Part shown: one piece after another, positions 26,401 to 32,759 of the stretch | Position numbering within the stretch: the first letter of the stretch is position 1 | Layout of the letters: the number at the start of each line of letters is the position of its first letter | Assembly (NCBI GenBank): GCA_029582155.1 | Contig: CM055901.1 | Span: 48,915,228-48,979,227, forward strand | Direction: 5' to 3' | DNA length: 64,000 bases | DNA from: Panopea generosa | Taxonomy: Eukaryota; Mollusca; Bivalvia; Adapedonta; Hiatellidae | Notes under the pieces: model-generated | Told to the model about the DNA's origin: nothing | Databases searched by the model: none | Seen by the model: the letters and a program-made list of their open reading frames with translations, nothing else | Program-made: the position numbers and the translations under genes

Positions 26401-28664
26401 CTGTCTGAATGATAAAATAAAAAATAATTTGTACAGCTTACAAGTTTGTAAGTGTTTTAAGCTAATTTAACTGGCATATATGTTTGTCAAACTTGTGTAA
26501 CAAGTAAAGTCATAAATAAGGTTGTGATATGTTATATGTTTAAATACATGTACTCAAAATATTTACTGGTAAAAAAGTAAAGATATCAAGATTTCCTAAG
26601 AAAGCCCTGCAAACTCAATTGTTGCAGTGAGTTGTGTACTCGAATTGTTTATATATTATTTTTATAAAACTCAACCTAGAGGTAAAGCAAAAGGAAAGTC
26701 ACTTGAATTTTAAGTTTCAACACATTTTTTCTTAGCCATATGTCGTATTTTTGTATATGTCAGAACAGTGTGTAATGTTAACAGGGTGATGGAACATTGT
26801 TTCAACATACTGTGTCAATACTAAAGGAATATGAATGTTAAACAATTAATATATCAAGATTTAAAAACATATGTTTCAAACATATATGTAGTACAGCTAG
26901 AATGTTACTTGAACAGGGACAATTTAGAAGTTGTGAATTGATTGATATACATATTGTGTGCCGTTAATACTAGATACGCAACTGTACTAAGTTTTTAACA
27001 CAAAAAATGAAGATTTTGAACAATTCATACCATATCACATGTTACTATACTTGAAATGATCACATTCTGTACTCTTTATACAAAATGTACAAGAAAAAGG
27101 ATAACTTCAAGGATAAAAACAGATGTTATGCAAGTGTTCGTATCAACGCGTGTTTAATGAAAACATAAATGATCTAATTCTGATTAATTGTAATAAGTCA
27201 CTTTACTCATCCTACCCAGTAACATCAAGTCACGGAGTGTGCTTAATTAACAATCTAAAACAAAACTCATTAATGTGTGTTTATTAATTTGTATTATTTG
27301 GTGACAGGTATCAATAAAAGCTTATTGGAATTTTTCTTTGTAGCTCTAGTATGTTTAACAACAATAATGCCCATCTATAACAGTTGTAAAAAGTCACCCA
27401 GAGCATTTCCTACTGACTGTTTGTCAGTACAACCCATGTTTGAATCCACACTTTTCTGTTTTAAATGAGCTATGGCTCAGTTATTGAAGTACAAATTTAC
27501 TCAGCTCTCTATTTTCCAAAAGTATCGGAAGATTATTTCGGCTTAATCAAGAAGGATTGGTTATATTTTATACCTTGTTTTATTTTAATGTAGAAACAAA
27601 AGTTTACAAAGAAAGCTTTCCATGAAGTGTTTTACTGAAGTAGTCATTATCTCAGGGTTTTCTGTTAATTGCTAGTCACTATCTATATAACCCTGAGATG
27701 TTCTCTTAGCTCTACCTTACTCAATAACTTGTGTTTGTTGCTATGAATCCTCCTGGTTGCTATGTGGGACCCAGGTTGCATGGATATGGTTGTCATGGAG
27801 AGGGTGTCATGGTAACTGGTTGACATATATAAAGGTAACTTATTTTACCCTTATATAACAGTACATTAATAGAGGTAACAATTTAATTATAACTTTTTAA
27901 CAATTATTACTGTAGAAAATAATATAAAATTTTAGAAAACTGCCTGATAATATAAGAGTTATAAATATAGTAATTATTTTTGCTTGGCCTTTCTTAGCTT
28001 GAATAATTTTGCAAAGCTTTAATTCATTAATTAATAGTTCATGCCATTTTAACTACAAACAATTAATCATTTTTTTGCATGATTTCAATTGACAAACTAC
28101 TAGCCATGTAATAGCAAGTATTACTTGGCATTCACGTATAACATGCTTTTGTAAAAGTATGATCACTTGAAACATTGTCATTTTCATGGTTATTAAAACA
28201 TTGTCATAAACTAAACATTTTAACATAAGTCTAATTTTGTGTAGTCTGTCCAGTAAGACTTAATTCTACACAGAGAGGCCAACTGTAGGGAACCTGTTCA
28301 AACAGTGTGGATGGGGGACTAAATATGGCAATGACCTATATTTTGGAAACTTTTTTTATGATATTTCACTAATTAACATTAATAACTATGTAAAATATAA
28401 GTATTACATGATGTCATATTCTTTTTGTGGTTTTGTAATACATGTACCAACTATAATGACCAATATTTCAGAATGCCCCCAAGTTCTCCGACACGACAGA
28501 AAAGTCCTGCCTGCCGAAGTCCAGGTAGTCGCATGATTACCCCTATCCCCATGGGTATGCATAATATCTACGAAGAAGCTATTGATGAAGAGACCTATAT
28601 TTGCATCGCTGATCGTATCCAACTAGGGGACCAGAAGCCAAGAAATGTTATAGAAGTGATATAG
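763..28664 (+). CDS. Unrecognised Ser/Pro/Arg-rich protein, 3' part of gene, nine coding exons
   Basis: Nine exons splice at GT-AG sites in one continuous frame: 763-848, 1505-1742, 4085-4200, 6221-6300 (or 6417), 8709-8879, 20098-20329, 21482-21543, 23855-24032 and 28472-28664, where TAG ends the frame. Every junction restores a codon: phase 2, 0, 2, 1, 1, 2, 1, 2. That eightfold agreement is the main evidence for the model. The product is about 451 residues (490 with the longer exon 4) and lacks its N terminus, because exon 763-848 has an acceptor and no start. I recognise no domain. The chain is rich in S, P, R, Q and T, with no membrane segment or signal peptide visible, and looks largely disordered. 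It carries R-P-x-S motifs: RPASA, RPFSA, RPNSA, RPRSG, RPRSA and RPTSP. A role in the cytoskeleton, cilium or signalling would be a guess. Conservation between related species is the missing test. Confidence 0.8.
1027..1160 (+). mobile_element. tRNA-derived SINE, family B
   Basis: An A-box-like head (TGGTCCAGTGGTAGAGCAT) is followed by a decayed B box (TAGTAGATCCTC). The body contains CACTTTATCCGCTTATGCTT, shared with 6847-6985 and, reversed, with 1815-1942 and 39303-39425. Confidence 0.75.
1505..1742 (+). CDS. Exon b of the RPxS protein gene
   Basis: Acceptor TTTTTTCTAG ends at 1504 and donor GTAAGT starts at 1743. The exon encodes 79 full codons plus a split Ser. It is acidic in the first half (ENDQPETSRTD, HSDEEPELQ) and then carries the first RPxSA motif, in SERPASAPQP. 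Codon content is clearly non-random compared with the AT-rich intron on both sides. Confidence 0.85.
1815..1942 (-). mobile_element. tRNA-derived SINE, family B, reversed
   Basis: The minus strand shows the decayed head TGATCTAGTGGTAGAGTAT near 1942-1910 and the body with TGCGGAACTGGGTCTACCC near its other end. It lies in the intron just after exon b. Confidence 0.65.
2397..2457. repeat. (AT)n microsatellite
   Basis: An uninterrupted run of AT dinucleotides about 61 bases long lies in the intron 1743-4084. Confidence 0.98.
2692..3694. mobile_element. ~1.0 kb DNA element with ~200-bp terminal inverted repeats
   Basis: The left end starts AGGTGTGTGGACACA and the right end is ...GGACACACCT. 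Reading inward from both ends, the arms share AACACAGTTAT, ACATAC-TTGC, AATCGG-CAT, CAAATAGGCAA, TTATCAATTTATAAT, CATAATTA and CCACTAAC-type blocks over roughly 190 bases. The interior (about 2890-3490) has no coding frame, so it is non-autonomous. No clear target-site duplication is seen. It lies wholly in the intron between exons b and c. Confidence 0.75.
4085..4200 (+). CDS. Exon c of the RPxS protein gene
   Basis: The acceptor is ATGAACAG at 4077-4084 and the donor is GTAGGC at 4201. It encodes 38 codons (VELMEGGDSQDGRDMRKGRV... to ...QTFKT) and two bases of a split Gly. The exon is basic and Gly/Gln-rich, and it falls in the same phase as both neighbours. It is too short to stand out as an open frame by itself and is supported by splice sites and phase. 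Confidence 0.75.
4805..4985 (+). mobile_element. Degenerate tRNA-derived SINE, family D
   Basis: A head-like AGTGGTGAAGTGGATAGAG and GTAACATGTTTATTCC are followed by ACCTAACGCCTCTCAAAAAA and AAGCTTTGAGTCTTCTTC. The same block order occurs at 365-540. It lies in the intron between exons c and d. Confidence 0.5.
5514..5620. repeat. ~33-bp tandem repeat, about 3.3 copies
   Basis: The unit TTGTGATATTAGAAATA followed by CATATTTGCTCTAA repeats with small changes. The intron between exons c and d otherwise holds only AT-rich sequence, an (AT)n tract at 5101-5118 and a SINE-like tail at 5873-5915. Confidence 0.8.
6221..6417 (+). CDS. Exon d of the RPxS protein gene, two in-frame donors
   Basis: Acceptor CCATTTTCAG ends at 6220. 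Two good donors exist: GTAAGC at 6301 and GTAATA at 6418. They lie 117 bases (39 codons) apart and give the same phase, so either isoform joins exon e as His. The short form ends DAYRYILEHP. The extension adds a Thr/Ser/Gln-rich stretch (NIYNTSYQQQRTE, TTTNTTSAST). Reading through both donors reaches a stop at 6485, giving a possible truncated isoform. The exon carries an RPFSA motif. Confidence 0.75.
6733..6800 (+). mobile_element. Fragment of the element seen at 9890-11225
   Basis: GGTCACCCGAGC, then GGGCTATTGTGATTGC and TTGTC...GTTTGTCC, match the left end of the larger copy (CTCACCTGAGC, GAGCTATTGTGATCG, GTTTGTC). The tandem core is absent. Confidence 0.5.
6847..6985 (+). mobile_element. 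tRNA-derived SINE, family B
   Basis: The A box is TGGTCCAGTGATAGAGCAT and the B box is GGTTCGGTCCTC, followed by CACTTTTTCCGCATATGCTAAGTAC. This is the best-preserved plus-strand head of this family. The minus-strand 74-codon frame over it is not a gene. Confidence 0.8.
8118..8481. repeat. 91-bp tandem repeat, 4 copies
   Basis: Units starting CATCACTATTACCATTTGG recur at 91-base spacing (8118, 8209, 8300, 8391) and are nearly identical, which suggests recent expansion. They end about 230 bases before exon e. Confidence 0.95.
8709..8879 (+). CDS. Exon e of the RPxS protein gene
   Basis: The acceptor has a T-run followed by TTGCCAG, ending at 8708; the donor is GTAAAT at 8880. It encodes a split His and 56 codons including FEIVNQVGIPPNGIDGFK and an acidic stretch (AESVYSDNQSDS). 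This is the most globular-looking piece of the protein. The following intron is 11.2 kb and packed with repeats. The frame stays open past the donor to 8950, so a retained-intron end is formally possible. Confidence 0.8.
9104..9347. mobile_element. Foldback element with TTTAACCCTTTACT ends
   Basis: The left end is TTTAACCCTTTACTTCAT and the right end is ATGGAGTAAAGGGTTAAA, forming an inverted repeat. A second, inner palindrome has arms 9225-9252 and 9264-9291 (GAAAACAGTGCAGGAAG... and its complement), 28 bases each with one mismatch. Short direct repeats (CTTTGG-ACACCT) lie near the left end. There is no coding frame. Confidence 0.7.
9890..11225 (+). mobile_element. Non-autonomous element with ~155-190-bp tandem core (pearl/Helentron-like?)
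   Basis: The left terminus is a hairpin, AGCTCACCTG (9890) against CAGGTGAGCT (ending near 9922), followed by ATTGTGATCG. The core is about six diverged units, each with CTTGTCAGAAACTACTG, ACAGAAATGTTCCTTGG, CTACCAAGTTTGTTC and AAAACATGGCCGCCAGG blocks. The right end is GGGCCATCTTGGCCCTCTTGTT. Elements with a ~160-bp tandem core are known from bivalves (the pearl family), and I infer kinship from the layout only. Confidence 0.6.
11623..11798. mobile_element. MITE with CAAACCTG ends, copy 1
   Basis: It begins AGTCAAACCTGTGTTAGTGG and ends GTGGCTGCTTAAGACAGG then TTTGACTGTA, so the ends are inverted copies. The interior holds GTCTTAATCAGCCACATTTT. A related copy lies at 48873-49052. Confidence 0.65.
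11970..12060 (-). repeat. Partial copy of the 32289-32758 element core
   Basis: On the minus strand, AAAAGGGGCATAACCCTTGT, AATGGTTGCAAGGCAT and CATATTCGTGGTCA align with AAAGGGGCATTACTCTTGT, ACTGGTTGAAAGCAT and CATATTCATGGTCA near 32417-32480. No inverted ends are visible here. Confidence 0.5.
12485..14340. repeat. 22-24-bp minisatellite, ~1.85 kb
   Basis: The unit is CTTGGTATGAATGTGCCCCTGT in the first part (to ~13020) and CTTGGTATGAAGTGTCCTGTGA in the second. From 13091 on, the array is punctuated by variant units containing ACTATATGAATTGAGTC at spacings near multiples of 23 bases. Several open frames on both strands (for example minus 12499-12963 and 13228-13605) are artefacts of the repeat. 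Confidence 0.95.
14974..17656. repeat. 34-bp minisatellite with higher-order structure, ~2.7 kb
   Basis: The basic unit is ACTGGTTCAGTACTGGTTAC followed by CATCTTGAGAAGAA. In the left half a 56-57-bp compound unit adds CAACTTCAGAAGTACTGGCT. Blocks from ~15291 and ~15954 are near copies (offset 663, growing to 719 by the end after gain of one compound unit), so a ~0.66-0.72 kb segment was duplicated. Confidence 0.95.
17716..18528. repeat. 14-bp minisatellite (ACCATATGCCATGT type)
   Basis: Units of ACCATATGCCATGT alternate with variants ending TGTCATGT or containing AGTTGTCATG. Each unit holds a CATATG palindrome and many short ATGs, which explains six overlapping open frames on both strands that are not genes. 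It directly follows the 34-bp array. Confidence 0.95.
18530..19370. other. Intron stretch with no recognised feature
   Basis: This is AT-rich intronic sequence between the minisatellites and a dispersed repeat. I see no exon, RNA gene or paired repeat in it. Confidence 0.5.
19372..19570 (+). repeat. Dispersed repeat family E, copy 1
   Basis: It starts TTCCCAGAACCTGATATCTC and ends GGACCCAATCGGGAGAGCT. It shares TGCCTGTCCCACAATTCAT, TTGAATGCTTACT and GACCAATCA with copies at 23123-23340 (reversed) and 38877-39163. Class unknown. Confidence 0.75.
20098..20329 (+). CDS. Exon f of the RPxS protein gene, core of R-P-x-S motifs
   Basis: The acceptor is TTTACTTTAG, ending at 20097; the donor is GTAAAT at 20330. 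It encodes a split Ser, 76 codons and AG of a split Arg. It contains RPTSP, RPNSA, RPRSG and RPRSA, plus a Trp-rich patch (NEWLGGGRDLYWESI, PGWKEG). The base composition is strikingly higher in GC than the introns, as expected for conserved coding sequence. This exon is the best query for finding orthologues. Confidence 0.88.
20354..20509. mobile_element. GGCC-ended MITE, copy 1 (156 bp)
   Basis: The left end GGCCATAATGAACTAATTGC, then TAGATTATCATCC, is the reverse complement of the right end GGATGATAATCTAGCAATT, AATTTATAATGGCC. A T-rich interior separates them. The same ends occur at 35572-35817. It lies 24 bases after exon f. Confidence 0.85.
20700..21440. repeat. 75-bp tandem repeat filling the intron before exon g
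   Basis: About ten units of GGTATCATGTATTGGAAGAT, ACACTAATGGTGTTTGGTAT, TCCTCAGAAATAAGGGAAGC recur at 74-75 bases (20797, 20871, 20946, 21021, 21096 and so on). Later units are shorter or altered. Each unit has a TTCCTCAG or TTTCACAG acceptor-like site. Confidence 0.92.
21482..21543 (+). CDS. Exon g of the RPxS protein gene
   Basis: Acceptor TATTTTTTCAG ends at 21481 and the donor is GTACAT at 21544. It encodes a split Arg and 20 codons, QTRRTAPVTPSSLAYEAMMQ. The exon sits about 40 bases after the end of a 75-bp tandem array whose units carry acceptor-like CAG sites. It is found only by splice signals and phase. Confidence 0.75.
21640..22330. other. Intron stretch without assigned feature
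   Basis: Between exon g and the 95-bp array. A 72-codon frame at 21906-22124 has no splice support in phase and no recognisable similarity. Some blocks look like old repeat DNA but cannot be paired within the window. Confidence 0.4.
22334..22886. repeat. 95-bp tandem repeat, ~5.8 copies
   Basis: GTTCTTATTTGTATCAAGTT recurs at 22336, 22431, 22526, 22621, 22716 and 22811. The units are almost identical, so the array is young. Five overlapping 77-90-codon frames across it are repeat artefacts. Confidence 0.97.
23123..23340 (-). repeat. Dispersed repeat family E, copy 2 (reversed)
   Basis: On the plus strand it reads GTACGGACCCAGCTCTCCCG ... ATGAATTGTGGGACAGG ... GATATCAGGTTCTGGGATAG, the reverse complement of copies 1 and 3. 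This is the best-preserved pair of ends. Confidence 0.8.
23855..24032 (+). CDS. Exon h of the RPxS protein gene, tandem acceptor
   Basis: The acceptor region is TTTAGCAG, a NAGNAG site. The exon may start at 23855 or 23858, which adds or drops one Ala without changing frame. The donor is GTAGAG at 24033. The exon encodes GRGLSPRGSYSAQIPNMMDL, a YQPLYHHLGLPRR stretch and a Gly/Ser/Gln tail. If unspliced, the frame stops at 24036. Confidence 0.82.
25041..25892. repeat. 40-bp tandem repeat, ~21 copies
   Basis: The unit is TGTAACAGTGTGTCGCACAT, then GTAACGGTAAGTGACGCGGC. Since 40 is not a multiple of three, all minus-strand frames cycle through the array, giving long frames (up to 179 codons, full of CDTLLQPRH) that are not genes. 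It lies in the intron between exon h and the last exon. Confidence 0.96.
26175..26395 (+). mobile_element. SINE family C (tRNA-Leu/Ser-like head)
   Basis: It contains ACCTCTCACCACTAAGGTCG and the B box TAGGTTCGAGTCCC, then GTTACTTAAGGAAGGACAGT, AGTAAAACTGGATATGCC, AACCTGAAATGTGTTG and a tail ATTAAACCCC followed by poly-A. Its A-box part is missing or decayed. A fuller reversed copy is at 37375-37592. Confidence 0.85.
26400..28470. other. Intron stretch, mostly plain AT-rich
   Basis: There is no exon or element I can support. A short inverted repeat, ATCTCAGGGTT (about 27650) against AACCCTGAGAT (about 27691-27701), and GGTTG-ATGG short repeats at 27750-27825 are the only visible structures. 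Confidence 0.45.
28472..28664 (+). CDS. Terminal coding exon of the RPxS protein gene
   Basis: The acceptor is AATATTTCAG, ending at 28471. It encodes a split Arg, 63 codons and TAG. The first half is Ser/Pro-rich with likely proline-directed sites (PSSPTRQKSP, CRSPGS). The last 35 residues are mixed and more ordered in appearance (IYEEAIDEETYICIADRI), ending NVIEVI. The stop is followed by AT-rich sequence with a candidate poly(A) signal. Confidence 0.85.
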
Positions 28665-28701
28665 TTAACATGTGATGCATGTTAAAAAAGCAAACAGGAT
28701 A

Positions 28702-28707
28702 AATAAA
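28702..28707 (+). promoter_or_regulatory. Candidate poly(A) signal of the RPxS gene
   Basis: AATAAA lies 38 bases after the stop codon. Further AATAAA copies lie near 28767 and 28964, so the real 3' end may be later. In such AT-rich DNA the hexamer is common by chance. Confidence 0.35.
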
Positions 28708-28709
28708 CA

Positions 28710-30588
28710 CGGGGAACCAGTATTTTGATATAGATATAATAATTTGATGTGATTAACAAAATGGAAATAAAAAGGAAATTAGGTAGAACCTTAGAGTTAT
28801 TGAATAATTTAGAATTAAAAACAAAAAGTAATGTTATTGAATTTAAATGAATTTTCAATTGGTGTTTATAAATCAGACAATCATGAATGCCACTACATTT
28901 AAATGTAGACTATATTATATAATCAATGAAAAGATGATATTAGCATTTGCATATGCTAATTCAATAAAAAACCATTAGATTACCATTTTTAATTTAATTT
29001 TTCAAAAATAAAAGTCTAGGATTTTCACTAAGTTATATATAGAATGTATTTTGCAGAGGTTATTTTCAACATATTATTTTAGTGCCATTTTAAAACATCG
29101 TCTCAATGTATAGTGTAATTACCAATTGTAGCTCCATATTGTTCATTAAGATATCATACTCATTGCTTTCTCGGCTATCGACCATTATTGTCCCCTCAGT
29201 CAACCTTATCAATATAGTTACGCATCCCCTTAAAGGAATCCAGTATGGAGATCGGGTTCCCAAATTAAGAATCATTTGACTTGCATCAATTTAGTTTTTC
29301 AGTTCAGTCATTTTCCATTTTAGAAGTTAACATTACATTGCATAGGACTTGACACCCCCCCCCCCCCCCCCACCCCCAGTGCCTTGAAAACAGTAGTAGA
29401 ACCCAGTCATTGTACAGCAATAGGTGTGACCTCTTATGTTTTGTGAGGGAGTCTCCCAGATTGACTGTTTAATAATGTAAGTCAAAATGATATATCAACT
29501 GCAATCAGTGGTAATCATCATCAGTAATCTTTTATCATGTTTTAATATTGAATTATGCAGAAAAATGTTTCATAATACAAAGGTGTGGTTTTATTAGATG
29601 GAACATATATATAATATAATATGAGGGTGCTGACAATAAGGACATTTACGTTATAGATCTAGCAAGATAGGTTTATTTATCTGCCCATTTGGCATTTAAA
29701 ATAGGACTAGAATATTTATATTATAATTTTCATTAGAGACATCATGTATCTTGTGGTTCACAAAGTAATGTTAAGGAGCCCATTCAATATCAAGATTAAC
29801 TTCATGAACTAATTACATGACTGTTTAAAAACAATTGCACATATTACAGGAATGAAAATTTCACTTTGAAAATAAAAAAAAGATAAAAAGTAATGTCCCT
29901 GTTACTGATCGAAAAAACTCCTGTAAAATTTGACCGAGGTTGACGAATATCAAACATGACCTGTATTTTATAATTATACATGTACATTAGTACTGAGACT
30001 CCATCAGAATTCATTGATCAGAAACCAGTATTTTACCAGACAAATTTAAAACACTATTAGAATTTATTTTAAATGGCAGCATTATTTGAATTTAAAATTC
30101 ATATATTAAATTTATGAAAACAAAGTTTTGATTAATCCAATGATTGGGTTTAAATTTGACTTACCGTATCTGTTTCCCTACACAAGTTGTTTCAAAAGGT
30201 GTATTGATATTAAACAAATAAGTATTGGTTGAAAGTTATATGGAAATTTCTGCTACTGTAAAATTCCATGAAACTTCTAACTGTCTTAGATGTTGATCTT
30301 CTTTCTCTCCTTTAGTCTACTGTTAAGTTTCATTTGGATACAATAGTTTTAGGGGAACCCGTTCATTACTAAAAAAAAGCAAATTTCTGTTAAATGAAAA
30401 GCTTTATTTTGAAGAATAAAATGAGTAATTTCATAAGCTTTGAAAGGACATATGAATTTATTTAGCTATCAAACTGGTAATTTACTGAACATTATTTTAT
30501 CAATACAACACAAATAAAAGTCATATCAGTTGTTGTTGTATGGTGTTCAGCATGCTTTCAACAACTTTCCAGTCATATCGTGGCGATG
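28710..30588. other. 3' flank of the RPxS gene; no further gene seen
   Basis: AT-rich sequence with several AATAAA hexamers. A poly-C run (29355-29371, extended to 29377) lies inside it. A 61-codon minus-strand frame at 29090-29275 has no support. Confidence 0.45.
29353..29377. repeat. Poly-C tract
   Basis: A run of about 17 C, one A and five more C. It could stall sequencing, so the exact length is uncertain. Confidence 0.9.
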
Positions 30589-30811
30589 TCTACGTGAGAC
30601 AATATTCTGAGCGCAGTCACACTGGAGATTCATGCCGCAGACACATAGATGATATCCCACCCAGTCACGTTATACTGACACCAGACCGAACAGACTTAGA
30701 ACTTTCCTCTAAATGCTGAGCATCAAGCGAGAAAGCTTCTAGTACCATTTTTAAAGTCTTTGGTATGACCCGGTCAGGGACCAAAACCACGATCTTCCGC
30801 ATGTGAGGCAG
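30588..30811 (-). mobile_element. SINE family A, copy lacking its A box
   Basis: On the minus strand: CACATGCGGAAGATCGTGG, TGGTCCCTGACCGGGTCATA, CCAAAGACTTTAAAAATGGT, TGGTGTCAGTATAACGTGAC and TGTCTGCGGCATGA. These blocks match 59871-60215. The tRNA-like head is cut off at a CA-rich tract (30811-30822). Confidence 0.8.
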
Positions 30812-32288
30812 ACACACACACATATCAGAAGTCCTTAATAATAACATAATTACTAACATTATCAATAGTTCATTAGTTTGAACTATATTCTACAGTCATG
30901 TAAGTAAATTGATATGATGCAGTATTAGTGTTTCACGATATATTTATATATGAATTTGTATTTGTTTATAGCGTTGTTTGTCCAGAGACAATATTGTAAT
31001 TAAAAATGTTCATGTTTTTTTCTATGTATGATTGAATCTCTTTTGGAGGTCATTTGTAACAATGTCATTTCAGTATTATATCGTAATGCTAGTATTTTAT
31101 GCACAGAAAATGTTTATTATCAAAGCTAGATTGTTAGTATTTAAACCTTGGTGTTATGTCGTAATAAACAGGCAGTATCCAGGCTTGGGGGGGTTGACAC
31201 GTGATGACATCATCCAATGGGCATTATTCCACAATAAATTTTAATGGATGTCATCAAGTGACATTATGCCATGTTGAAAGATTTGAAAATCATTTAATTA
31301 AAAAATATACGAGGGTTAAATGGTCAGTTGACAAAGATCAAATCAAAGATTGTTTTCAGTTGTCTTCCACACAAACCGGGACTAGCACGTGAACGACTGT
31401 GTACTTGGCGACGTTACTTGATTTTCCGAACATGATTGTTATATGGTTTTTAAATTTTAATTTTTATAATCAGCTTAAGTAATAATTCAATATTGCTATC
31501 AATTTCTCATTGAAATGAAACCAGAAATAAAATTTAAATTTCACTGATGCAAACCATTTAAGCTCATTTTTGCCGAGTGTTTGATCATCTTGACCTCGTT
31601 TATTGATATCTAGTTCATATTAACAGAGTTCACATCATGTGAGTTGAGCATTTACCTTACCTGCAATCACACTAATACAAACTGAGGTTTAAATGGCAAC
31701 AAACTAGCAGTTAAGTAATTTATTGATGTATACCTTAAACTGTATGTGCCGGTAGTTTAATTCTCATTGGTCATATATTGCCTAAATGTTGATTTTCACA
31801 TTGCAAGTCTTTATTTAATTTTCTGTAGCTTATCTTTAATAGTTGATTCAGATTTTACATTATTTGTTTACATTTGTTAAAAAAACAACTAGAAATGGTA
31901 TAAACTGTACAAAGAGTTGTCACAATGACATAAACTGCCCAACAAACAGGTGATTGGTTCGAGTTAAAATTTTGATATGTAAAATGTTCCACCTGAAACT
32001 TACACAAGTATTTGCAGTAACTTGTCTCTGTTTATGTGTCTGATTATACCACAATTAGTTTGTTAAGTCGTTGTCAACAAAATAATTCTACACAAAGTCT
32101 GCTAGTTAATGCTCAATATTAATGCGACTAGTACATTTATAAGAAATGAACATGCTTTTGTTTTTAGAAGAAAGAATTTGTATCATGTTCTTCTTACATA
32201 AAACATGTCCATGTGCTGTTAGATGTTTAAATGTTTTGCAAAAAAAAAAAAAAGAAATTAAAAATTATTTTTATTTCATCCTTGACCT
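30812..32288. other. Intergenic stretch, no gene supported
   Basis: It contains a short imperfect inverted repeat around 31198-31255 (GATGACATC on both arms). The 60-70-codon frames here are short, AT-rich and unsupported. Confidence 0.4.
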
Positions 32289-32758
32289 TTAAAGGGACTC
32301 GCAGCAATTTTTATAATTTTTCACTTAAGCTATTTTGCAAATTTAGATATGGACACGCTGCAAATATGAAATTGAATACCCTAGTACATGCGCAGACCCG
32401 TAATTTTGTTTTTAGTTTGGAAAGGGGCATTACTCTTGTAACTGGTTGAAAGCATCATGTTGCATATTCATGGTCATTTAGTGACAAAATGTTATATATT
32501 TTATTTTAATGAGTTATTATAGGTAAGAAAAAAAAATCAAGGAAGTATTAGTTTGTATTCTTAAAAAAACCCTTTTCCTTATATTGTGATGTCACTAGTT
32601 TGATAAAAAAATGTTAATACTTCTGTAAATATTAAAATTCAAGTAGTAATACCTGTAAATTATTATCTCCATATAGTTATATGTTCACACGCGTGAGAGT
32701 GGATATATGTGTGAACAGGAATAAGATTGTGACTCAACATTGCTGTGTGTCCCTTTAA
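32289..32758. mobile_element. Inverted-repeat element flanked by TTAA (470 bp)
   Basis: The left end is TTAAAGGGACTCGCAGCAAT and the right end is ATTGCTGTGTGTCCCTTTAA, an inverted repeat with three mismatches, bounded by TTAA on both sides. An inner palindrome GTTCACAC...GTGTGAAC lies at 32681-32717. TTAA duplication is known for piggyBac and Kolobok transposons. The element has no transposase frame. Its core resembles 11970-12060. Confidence 0.7.
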
Positions 32759-32759
32759 A

